Source: Mucilaginibacter agri
GTDB taxonomy: Bacteria > Bacteroidota > Bacteroidia > Sphingobacteriales > Sphingobacteriaceae
NCBI RefSeq assembly: GCF_009928685.1
Contig: NZ_WWEO01000045.1
Span: forward strand, 1,054,001-1,118,000
Direction: 5' to 3'
DNA: 64,000 nucleotides
Below the pieces are notes generated by a model, which did not search any database, was not told the DNA's origin, and saw only the letters and a list, made by a program, of their open reading frames with translations. Numbering within the stretch: position 1 is the first letter of the stretch; each line of letters begins with the position of its first letter. A program made the position numbers and the translations under genes. This document shows positions 63,861 through 64,000 of this stretch, piece after piece.

Positions 63861-64000
63861 GCTCTATGCGTGATGTTGCGAAAGCCTCCGGCGATAGCGA
63901 TTGATGTAATTGCAAAAGTTGAATCTAAAAGTACTTTGTCGCTCAAAAGCTATGAATGGTAATTACACCGCACGGCAGCAAGTAGTATTTCCTGGTAATT

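Noticed and set aside
63952..64000. Open frame MNGNYTARQQVVFPGN running off the window end.
   Set aside because: Only 16 codons visible, so coding cannot be judged.

Overview
The window looks like chromosomal DNA of a Bacteroidota soil or freshwater bacterium, most likely Sphingobacteriaceae (Pedobacter/Mucilaginibacter-like). The evidence is a SusC/SusD pair with linked glycan genes, abundant lipoproteins, TAnnTTTG-type -7 promoter boxes, few Shine-Dalgarno sequences, and a DUF4266/DUF3570 metal-redox operon. No rRNA, intact tRNA, CRISPR array, phage or complete insertion sequence was seen.

Layout. (1) 1-1378: LytS-type kinase (cut by the window edge) and its LytTR regulator. (2) 1825-15535: two giant unrecognised proteins (1749 and 1314 aa, one transcript), a DedA-rhodanese fusion, and a gingipain-family (C25) cysteine protease with no visible signal peptide. 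(3) 15838-38760: a carbohydrate utilization locus, all on the minus strand, in three transcripts. They carry SusC/SusD, an FG-GAP/ASPIC lipoprotein, a ROK protein, a vanadium-haloperoxidase-like lipoprotein, CutC, glycosylasparaginase, an (alpha/alpha)6 glycosidase, a sugar porter, phosphomannose-isomerase-like proteins, a cupin phosphoglucose isomerase, a GntR-family repressor and an M81 peptidase. Three promoters share the operator core ACCAGTATRTACC, which ties these transcripts to the GntR protein. (4) 38.8-43.7 kb: a decayed accessory stretch with a tRNA 3'-end scar and its terminator, coding remnants, a frameshifted ECF sigma gene with its membrane partner, a truncated secreted protein and small orphans. 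(5) 43.8-48.0 kb: a stressosome operon (RsbR, RsbS, RsbT, a fused ATPase-PP2C phosphatase) running into a hybrid sensor kinase with a degenerate RsbT-like N-terminus and a single-domain response regulator. (6) 48.6-54.7 kb: a DUF892-like protein, a Kelch/DNRLRE lipoprotein, a PNPOx-like protein, a tandem UspA protein and a frameshifted NRAMP-type transporter. (7) 55.2-62.8 kb: a metal/redox regulon of thioredoxin, ApbE, DUF4266, DUF3570, two VIT/CCC1 transporters, a b-type cytochrome, an OmpR-type two-component system and an outer-membrane barrel. All four of its promoters carry the same direct repeat, CTTCA-N6-CTTCA, exactly 11 nt upstream of a TAnnTTTG-like box. (8) 62.8-63.9 kb: a Fur-like winged-helix protein and a DUF1810 protein.

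How the parts work together. The sugar locus reads as import (SusCD, sugar porter), outer processing (glycosidase, glycosylasparaginase) and sugar-phosphate entry into glycolysis (ROK, isomerases), switched by the GntR repressor. The stressosome operon probably ends in phospho-relay rather than in a sigma-B partner switch, since no anti-sigma kinase/sigma-B pair is visible. The 55-62 kb block appears to be one autoregulated regulon coupling extracytoplasmic flavinylation and electron transfer to iron/manganese handling. The best novelty candidates are that regulon, the giant-protein/C25 locus and the hybrid stressosome output.
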